NCBI RefSeq assembly: GCF_902167145.1
Contig: NC_050104.1
Span: 1,240,001-1,304,000 of the forward strand
Source of the DNA: Zea mays
Lineage: Eukaryota; Streptophyta; Magnoliopsida; Poales; Poaceae
Direction of reading: 5' to 3'
Length of the DNA stretch: 64,000 nucleotides
The notes beneath the pieces are model-generated. The model saw only the letters and a list, made by a program, of their open reading frames with translations, made no database searches and was not told where the DNA came from. Position numbers and translations under genes: made by a program. Below, piece by piece: positions 32,607 to 42,828 of the stretch (its first letter is position 1; each line of letters starts with the position of its first letter).

Positions 32607-35495
32607 TTAATCACTTTCAGCTTCGTCATCCTACATGAATCCAGGTATCCAGAGTAAAAATCAAGTATGAAGGAGAAGGTAAGTACAAAGTAGGATTTCT
32701 TACTGGTTCAAGATGACTTCGAGCTTCGTCTCCAGCCTTCTCCCGCCCGCCTTTTGTCCATATCATTTTTATAAATCTATTTGAGATACTTCGGGCGAGG
32801 TCAGGTATATCGTCCAGGATTGATGGAGACAGGGTGAAGTTGGGCCTGTTGACGATCTTTCCATGCTCGCAGCCAGCCTTCAGGAATGCTGCAGCAGTAC
32901 CCCGAGAAGCTACCCAGGCACAGAAGTCACCGTGCCCAGCTATAACTTCGTCAAGTTCTTCAATTTCAGCTTCGATATGATCGAAGGCTTTTGGTAAATC
33001 TTCATCCGAAGGGGTAAATTTCCCGCTGCTGGCTCCAACTGAGTAAAAGATCTTCTTTAGTTGTTGGATACAATTGTTGCTAAAATTCAAACATTTATCC
33101 TGAAGGCTTGTTAATGATTTCTTCAAATTTGAGTTGGCTTGGACTTCGGCTTCAAGTTTAGAATTAAGCTCTAGCTTTTCTTGTTCAAACTGTTTTGATT
33201 GACCGATAAGCTTCGAATTCAATTCTGATATTTTAGCTTCGGTCTCTGCCAGCAAGCCTTCGGTTGATTGAAGTTCGAAGTCTTTCTTTTCAATGATGAC
33301 TGATTGTTCTTTTATTTTGCTCTCTAAATTTCCAATTATAGCTTCGTGTTTTTTGTCCTCTAAATCCTGCTGCATCTTCAGAGCTTTGCTCAGTAGCATG
33401 CTCTGCACAAAAACAGTTTTCGTTAGTAACATTTTCATTATCCAAAGCAATAAGGAACAGAGAAAAGATTGTTTACCTTGAAATTGGAATAAAATAAGCT
33501 GCCGACGATATGCTGTCGTCGGTAGCGGCTGATATCTATCTCTAGCTTCGGAAAACCGATACTCTTTGACAGAGTACCGATGACCTTAGCTCCGGTTTGG
33601 TCTCGAATGCAGCCTAATTTTTCATCGTCCACACCTCCGAATAGAAGAGCTCCTGGCCTGTATCCGCAAGATTTGGCATAGTCTTTTAGCTCTTCTATTT
33701 CGTCCTCCGAAAGTTTTTGCCCAATTAAATTTTGAAATGTGTAGGCTTCGTCGTCCGAAGCGACTTCGGCTATTTCTTTCCCCTTCTCAGGCACTGCGGC
33801 CATGACTTTTTTAGCAGCAGCGGCAGCTTCTTCTGCAGCCATGTCTTCTAAAATTTTGTCGATATTCTCAATGGTAGTCTCTAAGTTCACATCTTCGGCT
33901 GTAGCGGCTTCGGTAGCCGCGACCTCCGAAGGTGCGACTTCAACGTTTGTTGTGTCTTCAGCAGCTGCTGTTTTCTGAATTGATGCTCTCGGTGGCGTCT
34001 TGTCAATAACTTCTGTTACGGCAATAATTCTTTGCCTTTTTGCTTTGGTTATCTTCGTTTTTTCCGGCTCCGCCACCTTTTGAAAAAGCTTCGTCAGTCG
34101 AGGCCCTAATGGACTTAGCTTCGTGGGCATGGGTTCAGTCATTACCTTTAGAATTTCCTCCACGTCGCTGGTAGAAGGTGGTGTGGGGGTCCCCTCTCCT
34201 TCGGATAGTTTTCGCTTTGGAGTTGATATTTTTCTCTTGACAATTTTCTTCTTTTTTGGTGGTTGTTCTTCATCCTTGTTTAAAGCTTCGGCCTCTCTTT
34301 TTCTTCTCTGGCCCTCAGCATCCTTGTTCAGCTGCGCATAGTCAGGATATTCGAAGCCCAGTGCATCAAGCACTCGGTTCAGCCTTCGCTTCGGACGGGT
34401 ACCGAAGGCTGCTGTCATCAGTTGATCTTCTTTTTTCGAATAATTTCCAAGAATTTCATTACACATCACCTCAACTGTGTCCAGCCACTCTTGGCAGGGC
34501 TTCTTAAAATATTTCTTGAATTTGAAGTGGTAAGGAAGCCGGACAAGATCCCCTTCCTTCTTCTCCCCCTTTAACTTTGGCATTTCCCATTTTTTCAGAG
34601 TAGGGAAGACTTTGAATGCTAAGAATTCTTGAACCAGATCCCTGGTACCAATATGCTCTGCAATGATTCTGAATTCATCCATTGCCCGTTGAGTTTGACC
34701 CTCTGGTGTCATGTTGCAGTGGGGTCGGGTTTCTCCGAAAGTTAGCTCGAGTGGACTTTGCACAAGCTTCTCCTTGTCCTCATCAACCTTGACATAGAAC
34801 CATTCTGATTTCCAGCCTGCCGGCCATTTGCTTCGGTAGCTAATTACAGGAAACTTTGCGGTTTTCCGGTAGGCAAAATTGTAGCAACCGAAGTTCTCAT
34901 GAAGCCCATCTTTTCTGGCCTTTGTTTGATAATGCAATTCATGAACTCGACAGAAACTGTCAGCAAAAGGCTCCACTGCTTGGCTTCGGAGGGCCCAAAT
35001 ATAAACGCTAAGCCTAACGATAGCGTTAGGAGTTAACTGGTGAAGGTAGATGCCAAACCTCTTCAATATCTCCGCAACAATCTCGTGAACAGGGAATCTT
35101 AGCCCAGCCTTTAAAAAGCTTTTGAAGATGACAACCTCGTCCTTCTCTGGCTTCGGGGTGGTCTCTTCTCCCCCGAAGCGAAGTAGCTTCTTCTGATCTT
35201 CACTGAAAAAACCTGCTTTCACCATCTTGGCGAGATCAACCTTTGAAACAGTCGATTTTCCGAAGTCTAGGTGGCTGGGTTTGCTGGGCATGGCAATACG
35301 GTAGTCATCTTCGGAGTCGGTTTCTTCAATGTTCCCTTCTCCTTCGGCAGCTGTCGGGTTTGCTCCGGCAGCAGCTATTTCTTCCGTAGTCACCAGTCCG
35401 GAGCGCTGCATCGCTTCGGAGATGGGCACAGTCTCCGAAGCTTCAGTTTCGTCCCCCTCACGCTCAACCCTAGCTGTAGAGCGAACTCTGGCCAT
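32607..35495 (-). CDS. Intact spliced antisense gene of element C (Transposase_28-like)
   Basis: Start MARVRS at 35495, 167 bp after a TATA box. Exon 1 (35495-33477, 673 codons), intron 33476-33403 (AAG|GTAAAC to TGTGCAG), exon 2 (33402-32704, 233 codons), intron 32703-32631 (CCA|GTAAGA to CATGTAG), exon 3 (32630-32607, DDEAESD and stop). Both introns are phase 0 and no stop occurs, giving 913 residues. Residues about 80-260 match the domain of A and B (FLKAGLRFP, YLHQLTP, FCRVHELHY, FGCYNF, WFYVK), followed by LNRVLDALGFEYPDY, basic patches (PPKKKKIVKRK), an Ala/Glu-rich linker, and a heptad-like coiled coil in exon 2 (about residues 680-780). It opposes pol and ends about 1 kb from the pol stop. 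Similar antisense ORFs are known in Tat elements; what the protein does is unknown. A role in regulation or in nuclear chromatin is only a guess. Confidence 0.82.
32631..32703 (-). other. Intron 2 of the element C antisense gene
   Basis: GTAAGAAATCC...TTCATGTAG, 73 bases with a good plant donor, phase 0. Reading through it would add about 26 unrelated residues. Confidence 0.75.
33403..33476 (-). other. Intron 1 of the element C antisense gene
   Basis: GTAAACAATC...TTTTTGTGCAG, 74 bases and T-rich before the acceptor, phase 0. The position matches intron 1 of B although the intron sequences differ. Confidence 0.8.
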
Positions 35496-35661
35496 TTAAT
35501 TATGAACTTGTGAAACTTTAATACTTTTTTCTCCGAAGCAGGCTTCAAGATGGAGCTTCGTTCAAACCTGACAAACAAGCTTCGGTGATGGTTAAAAATT
35601 TTGGCAGCAAAACAGTGCAAATAGCAGTAAATGCTGTGGTAACTTCACACCTACTCGTCTG

Positions 35662-35669
35662 TTTATATA
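35662..35669 (-). promoter_or_regulatory. TATA box of the antisense gene, element C
   Basis: TATATAAA on minus, 167-174 bp before the ATG at 35495. It lies between the antisense gene and the 3' LTR. The rest of 35670-35911 is G/C-richer and includes the flanking repeat at about 35824-35841; nothing else is recognised there. Confidence 0.65.
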
Positions 35670-35913
35670 GTGCTGCAGGTAAGAAGGCGAAGCGGCAGGG
35701 TTTTTACACCAGGCGGGCAGTAACTTGTACTCGCTGCGCAGTGGACCGCAAAGACCAAACAGTGACTCTGCAAGGTGGGACCGACACGATCTCGGGAAAT
35801 GAATCGTTTCTCGGCAACGAGCTCAGGGAAGGTGTTTTTTGGACCTTCGGCTTCCCGAAGCTTGAGAGGATTTTTTCACGGTTCAAGCTCGTTACGAAAA
35901 ACGATCTAGCGCC

Positions 35914-35927
35914 GCGAAAGGGGCTAC
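35914..35927 (+). other. Polypurine tract, element C
   Basis: GCGAAAGGGGCTAC directly before the 3' LTR; the GGGGCTAC end is shared with A, B and D. Confidence 0.75.
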
Positions 35928-36509
35928 TGTTGGGGCCATGCTTCGTTGCGCCGAAGGTCTTGCGTGAAGAAGCAGCTTCGGCTGAAATCGTCCCCAGGAA
36001 ATGGCCGAAGGTTCCTTTTTATAGAGCTTCGGCGTTACAAACCGACATAAAGATAGAATGACCTTTTTATCCATAGAGGTCTAAGATAATGTTGTAAACT
36101 TTTGTAAAGGGCATAATTGTAATTCGTCACAGGCTGCGTCCTGTGTCTATAAATAGATGAACAGTACCCCCGTACTGTACACATGAACCTGTCATTTGCC
36201 TTCACATCACACTTGTATTCTTCAAGACCGAAGGTACATTTGTAATTTGGAGTCATTTACATTCGTTTATAATAATAAAAATGGAGATGATTTTATGATA
36301 ACATTTAAGTATTTTCATATCTCATGATTTATATGAATGCTTCGTTCCTCATTGTCACGCTTACGAAGCTACGTCCTTCGTAACCTTCGTCCGAGATGCT
36401 TTATATCCCAAAGGGATATAATGTTATGGAGGACGAAGGACTTTTACACTTAACATTTTCTATGTTGCCTTGTTCTTAATTCTTAGCATTTGAGAACAAG
36501 TCCCCAACA
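35928..36509 (+). repeat. Element C 3' LTR
   Basis: 582 bp, the same length as the 5' LTR, with one substitution seen by eye. It is followed by the ATTGT duplication. Confidence 0.95.
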
Positions 36510-38127
36510 ATTGTTTTGAATTCTTTATATTCCAACCTTTTAGCATCTGTATGGTGGAAAAAAGGTGCCTTACAACCGTAACATATGTTTGGATAGATCT
36601 CACACGCAATTTGGATAAATTTCTCATGGTCTTTATTTTATTTTGAGAAACTATGTGGCAAAAATGATGTACGGTGTTTTACTTGAGTGGACATAAACAC
36701 CATCTAGGTATGCCTTGAATAGAGGGGATTATAGGAAACCTACTATCACAAAAGGTCATTAGCTAGCCCAATAACGTCATCATCCACTAGTTGTACTCTA
36801 ATACCGTCTCGTGTGAATACAATGCCCTCAATATCATAGAAACGTCATTTAAGGTTTAAAAGGTGATCTATTGTTTTGAATTCTTTATATTCCAACTTTT
36901 TCTCAACTGTATGGTGGAAAAAAGGTGCCTTACAACATTAACCTATCTTTGTATAGTTCACTCACGTAATTTGGCAAAATTTTCCAAGGTCATTATTTTA
37001 TTTTTAGAAACAATGTGGCATATTGATGTGTTTTGTTTTTCTTGAGTGGACATAAACACCGTGTAGGTATGCCTTGAATAGTGTGGATTATAGGAAACCT
37101 GGTATCACAAAATGTCATTTGCTAGCCCAATGACGTCTTCATCCACTAGTTGTACTCTAATACCCTCACGTGCAATTACAATGCCCTTGACATCTAGGAA
37201 ACGTCTTTTGTGGTATAAAAGGTGATCTATTGTTTTGAATTCTTTATATTCCAACTTTTTAGCAATTGTACGGTGGAAAAAAGGTGCCTTACAACCTTAA
37301 CCTATATTTGGACAGTTCTCTCACGCAATTTGGCTAAATTTCCCATGGTCTTTATTTTACTTTGAGAAATAGTGTGGCATAATGATGTATGGTGTTATAT
37401 TTGAGTGGACATAAACACCATCTAGGTATGCCTTGAATAGAGGGGATTATTGGAAACCTGGTATCACAAAAGTCATTAGCTAGCCCAATAACGTCTTCAT
37501 CCACTAGTTGCACTCTAATACCCTCTCGTGCGAATATAGTGCCCTCAAAATCATAGAAACGTCATTTGTGGTTTAAAAGGTGATCTATTGTTTGAATTCT
37601 CTATATTCCAACTTTTTAGCAACGATATGGTGGAAAAAATGTGCCTTACAACCTTAACCTATGTTTGGACAGTTCTCTCACTCAATTTGGATAAATTTTC
37701 CATGGTCATTATTTTATTTTGAGAAACGATGTGGCATATTGATGTGTGTTGTTTTCTTGAGTGGATATAAAAACCATCTAGGTATGCCTTAAATAGAGGG
37801 GATTATAGGAAACCTGGTATCACAAAAGGTCATTAGCTAGCCCAATAACATCTTCATCCACTAGTTGTACTCTAATACCCTCTGGTGCGAATACAATGCC
37901 CTTGACATCAAGGAAACATCATTTTTAGTTTAAAAGATGATCTATTGTTTTGAATTCTTCATATTCCTACTTATTAGCAATAGTTTGGTGGAAAGAAGAT
38001 TCCTTACAACCTTAACCCATGTTTGGACAGTTCTCTCATGCAATTTGGCTAAATTTCCCCTGGTCTTTATTTAATTTTTAGAAACGATGTGGCATAATGA
38101 TGTGTGATGTTTTACTTGAGTGGAAAT
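36510..38127 (+). repeat. TR-1 array right of element C
   Basis: About 4.5 units in plus orientation. Variants at 37141-37330 (CACGTGCAATTAC, GTGGTATAAAAGG, ATTGTACGG, CTATATTTGG) mirror positions 1-180, showing that the palindrome reaches the left edge of the window. It ends at a ragged junction with a 14-bp reversed TR-1 scrap (ACACATCAATATG) before knob180. Confidence 0.85.
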
Positions 38128-40675
38128 AACACATCAATATGAGTTTAAGTTTATGTGTGTTGTGTGGCCATTGATCATCGACCAGATGCTCGTACACCTC
38201 ACCCCACATATGTTTCCTTGCCAAAGATCACATTCTTGGATTTCTGGTGGAGGCCATTACTTGGTCAAAAATCCATTGGTGTTAGCCTTCGGTATTATTG
38301 AAAATGGTCGTTCATACTATTTTGGACACAAATAGGGGTTGTGTGATCATTGATCATCGACCAGAGGCCCATAAACCTGACCCCACATATGTTTCCTGGC
38401 CATAGATCACATTCTTGGATTTTTGGTGGAGACCATTTCTTGGTCAAGAATCCGTAGGTGTTGGCCATTGATCATCGACTAGAGGCTCGTACACCTCACC
38501 CTACATTTGTTTCCTTGTGATAGATCACATTCTTGGTTTTCGGGCGGAGACCATTTCTTGGCAAAAAATCTGTAGGTATTATTGAAAATGGTCGTGCATG
38601 CTATTTTCGACAAAAATGGGGGTTGTGTGGCAATTGATCATCGACCAGTTTCTCGTACACCTCACCCCACATATGTTTCCTTGCCATAGTTCACATTCTT
38701 GGATTTCTGGCGAAGACTATTTCTTGGTCAAAAATCGGTAGGTGTTAGCCTTTGGTATTATTGAAAATGCTCGTTCAAGGCAATTTCTGACAAAAATGGG
38801 GTTGTGTGGCCATTCATCATCGACCAGAGGCTCCTACACCTCACCCCACTTATGTTTCCTTGACATAGGTCACATTCTTGGATTTCTATGGAGACCATTT
38901 CTTGGTCAAAAATCTGAAGGTGTTAGCCTTCGGTATTATTGAAAATGGTCGTTCATGGCTATTTTCGACAAAAATGGGGGTTGTGTGGCCATTGATCATT
39001 GACCAGAGGCTCGTTCACCTCACCCCCCATATGTTTCCTTGCTAAAGATCACATTCTTTGATTTTTGGTGAGACCATTTTTTGGTCAAAAATCAGTTGGT
39101 GTTAGCCTTCAGTATTATTGAAAATGGCCGTTCATTCTATTTTTGAAAAAATAGGGGTTGTGTGGCCTTTGATCATCGACCAGAGGCTCGTACACCTCAC
39201 CCACATATGTTTCCTTACTGTGGATCACATTCTTGGATTTCTGGTGGAGACCATTTCTTGTTAAAAATCCTAGGTGTTAGCCTTTAGTATTATTGAAAAT
39301 GATCGTCCATGGCTATTTTCGACAAAATGGGGGTTGTGGGGCCATTGATCATCGACCAGAGGCTTGTACACCAGACCCCACATATGTTTCCTTGTCATAG
39401 GTCATATTCTTAGATTTCTGGTGGAGACCATTTCTTGGTCAAAAATTCGTAGGTGCTAGCCTTCGGTATTATTGAAAATGGTCGTTCATTCTATTTTCGA
39501 CAAAAATGGGGGTTGTGTAGCCATTGACCATCGAACAAAGGCTCGTACACCTGACCCCACATATGTTTCCTTGCCATAGGTCACATTCTAGGATTTCTGG
39601 TGGGGTCCATTTGTTGGTCAAAAATCCGTAGGTGTTAGCCTTCGGTATTGTTGAAAATGCTCGTTCTTGCTATTTTGGACAAAAATGGGGGTTGTGTAGC
39701 CATTGATCATCGACCAAAGGCTCATACACCGGACCCCACATATGTTTCCTTGCCATAGATCACATTCTTGGATTTTTGGTAGAGATCATTTCTTGGTAAA
39801 AAACTCGTTGGTGTGGCCATTGATCATCGACTAGAGGTTCCTACACCTCACCCCATATAGGTTTCCTTGCCATAGATCACATTCTTGGTTTTCTGGTGGA
39901 GACCATTTCTTGGCCAAAAATCTGTTGGTGTTAGCCTTCGGTATAATTGAAAATGGTCCTTCATGCTATTTTCGACAAAAATGTGATTTGTGTGGCCATT
40001 GATCATTGACCAGAGGCTCGTACACCTCACCCCACGTATGTTTTCTTTCCATATATCACATTCTTGGATTTCTGGTGGAGACCATTTTTTGTTCAAAAAT
40101 CCGTAGGTGTTAGCCATGGGTATTATTGAAAATGGTCGTTCATGGCATTTTCGACAAAAATAGGTGTTGTGTGACCATTAATCATCCACCAGAGGCTCGT
40201 ACACCTCACCCCACATATGTTTCCATGCCATAGATCACATTTTTGGATTTTTGGTCGAGACAATTTATTGGTCAAAAATTTGTAGGTGTTTGCCTTCGGT
40301 ATTATTGGAAATGGTCGTTGATGCAATTTTCGACAAAAATAGGGGTTGTGTAGCTATTGACCATTGAACAGAGGCTCGTACACCTGACCCCACATATATT
40401 TCCTTGCCATAGGTCACATTCTTAGATTTCTAGTGGTGACCACTTCTTGGTCGAGATCCGTAGGTGTTAGCCTTTGATATTATTGAAAATGGTCGTTCTT
40501 GCAATTTTGGACAAAAATGGGGGTTGTGTGGCCATTGATTATCAACCAGAGGCTCATACACCTGACCCCACATATGTTTCCTAGCTATAGATCACATTCT
40601 TGGATTTTTGGTGGAGGCCATTTCATGGCCAAAAATCCGTTGGTGTTAGCCTCAGTATTATTGAAAATGGGGGTT
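38128..40675 (+). repeat. knob180 array, plus orientation, divergent
   Basis: About 14 monomers, many shortened: a unit of about 38450-38465 jumps from GTAGGTGTT to GGCCATTG, one near 39811 does nearly the same, and one at about 38573 lost about 15 bp. No gene is visible. Confidence 0.88.
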
Positions 40676-42828
40676 TTTTAGTCGATGATCAATGGCCACA
40701 CAACCCCATTTTTGTCGAAAATAGCATGAACGGCCATTTTCAATAATACCGAAGGCTAACACCTACGGATTTTTGACCTAGAAATGGTCTCCACAAGAAA
40801 TCCAAGAATGTGACCTTTGGCAAGGAAACATATGTGGGGTGAGGTGTATGAAACTCTAGTCGATTATCAATGGACACACAACCCCTATTTTTGTTGAAAA
40901 TAGCATGAATGACCATTTTCAATAATAGTGAAGGCTAACACCTATGGATATTTGATCAAGAAATGGTCTCTGCCAGAAATGCAAGAATGTGATCTATGGA
41001 AAGGACACATATGTGGTGTGTGGTTTCTGAGCCTCTTGTCGTTGATCAATGGCCACACAACCCCCATTTTTTACGAAAATAGCATGAACGACCATTTTCA
41101 ATAATACCGAGGGCTAACACCTACGGATTTTTTACCAAGAAATGGCCTCCACCAAAAATCTAAGAATGTGATCTATGGCAAGGAAACATATCTGGATTGA
41201 GGTGTACGAGCCTCTAGTCCATGATTTCTGGCCACACAACGCATATTTTTGCCGAAAATTGCATCAACGACCATTTTCAATAATACGAAGGCTAACACCT
41301 ACAGATTTTTGACCAATAAATGGTCTCCACCAAAAATACAAAAATGTGATCTATGACATAGAATCATATGTGGGATGAGGTGTACGAGTCTCTAGTCGAT
41401 GATCAATGGTCACACAACCCCCATTTTTGTCAAAATAGCATAAACGACCATTTTCAATAATACCGAAGGCTAACACCTATGGATTTTTTACCAAGAAATG
41501 GTCTCCACTAGAAATCCAAGAATGTGATCTATGGCAAGGAAATATATGTGGGGTCAGGTGTACGAGCCTCTGTTCGATGGTCAATGGCTATACAACCCCC
41601 ATTTTTGTCAAAAAATAGAATGAACGACCATTTTCAATAATACTGAAGGATAACACCTATGGATTTTTGACTAAGTATGGTCTCCACCAGAAATCTAAGA
41701 ATGTGATCTATGGTAAGGAAAGTATGTGGGGTATGGTGTACGAGCCTCTGGTCGATGATCAATGGCCACACAACACCCATTTTGTCGAAAATAGCCCAGA
41801 ACGACCATTTTCAATAATACCGAAGGCTAACGCCTACGGATTTTCGACCAAGAAATGGTCTCCACCAGAAATACAAGAATGTAATCTATGGCAAGGAAAC
41901 ATATGTTGGGTGAGGTGTACGAGCCTTTGGTCAATGATAAATGGCCACACAAGGCCCATTTTGGTCGAAAATAGCATGAACGACCATTTTCAATAATACT
42001 GAAGGCTAACACCAACGGATTTTTCACTAAGAAATGGTCTCCACCAGAAATCCCTGAATGTGATCTATGGTAAGGAAACATATGTGGGGAGAGGTGTACG
42101 AGCCTCTGGTTGACGATCAAAGGCCACCCAACACCTATTTTTGTTGAAAATAGCATGAACGACCATTTTCAATAATACCGAAGGCAAACACCTACGGATT
42201 TTTGACCAATAACTGGTCTCCACCAGAAATCCAAGAATGTGATCTATGGCAAGGAACCATATGTGGGGTGAGGTGAACGAGCCTCTTGTCAATGATCAAT
42301 GGCCACACAACCCCCATTTTTGTCGAAAATAGCCATGAATGACCATTTTCAATAATACCGAAGGCTAACTCCTACAGATGTTTGTCCAAGAAATGGTCTC
42401 CACCAGAAATCCAAGAATGTGATCTATGGCAAGGAAACATATGTGGGGTGAGGTGAACGAGCCTCTGGTCAATGATCAATGGCCACACGACCCCCATTTT
42501 TGTCGAAAATAGCCATGAACGACCATTTTCAATAATACCAAAGGCTACAGATTTTTGACCAAGAAATGGTCTCCACCAGAAATCAAAGAATGTGACCTAT
42601 GGCAAGAAAACATATGTGGGGTGAGGTGTACGAGTAACTGGTCGATGATCAATGGCCACACAACTCCCATTTTGTCGAAAATAGCATGAACGACCATTTT
42701 CAATAATAACGAAGGCTAACACCTATGGATTTTTGACCAAGAAATGGTTTCCATCAGATATCCAAGAATGTGATCTATGGCAAGAAAACATACGTGGGGT
42801 GAAGTGTACGTGCCTCTAGTCGATAGTG
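40676..42828 (-). repeat. knob180 array, minus orientation
   Basis: The switch at 40676 follows a shortened monomer ending GGGGGTTTTTTAG. About 12 monomers follow. The right end at about 42828 is the centre of a tight local palindrome. Confidence 0.88.

Larger units (their letters stand above)
27033..36509 (+). mobile_element. Element C: pol-bearing, gag-less Tat-type LTR retrotransposon
   Basis: A 9477-bp element with 582-bp LTRs and target-site duplication ATTGT (27028-27032 and 36510-36514). It holds a primer-binding site, pol without gag, a hairpin-repeat array, an intact spliced antisense gene, and a polypurine tract. By eye the LTRs differ at one position, so the insertion is recent. 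U3 differs from A and B, but the promoter region, the U5 end, primer-binding site, leader and tract are close to theirs. It may belong to cinful or a related maize family; the name is not certain. Confidence 0.88.
1..37335. repeat. Large imperfect inverted duplication of satellite DNA, arms interrupted by elements A, B and C
   Basis: Diagnostic variants recur in mirror order. Left 4270, 5153, 5821 and 6294 pair with right 10463, 9583, 8910 and 8437, and each pair sums to about 14,731-14,736, so the arms are nearly collinear around a centre near 7.37 kb. The unpaired spacer is about 6953-7782. Farther out, TR-1 variants at about 1625, 1365 and 985 pair with 25505, 25775 and 26145, those at 843 with 27008, and those at 1-180 with 37141-37335. 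The right arm lacks the counterpart of about 1.67-4.07 kb and has about two extra TR-1 units near 26.2-26.9 kb. Elements A, B and C lie in the right arm only, so they inserted after the duplication. Confidence 0.8.

Noticed and set aside
32706..33450. Separate gene starting at the Met at 33450 on minus
   Set aside because: Its first codons lie in intron 1 and its last ones in intron 2; it is exon 2 of the antisense gene.
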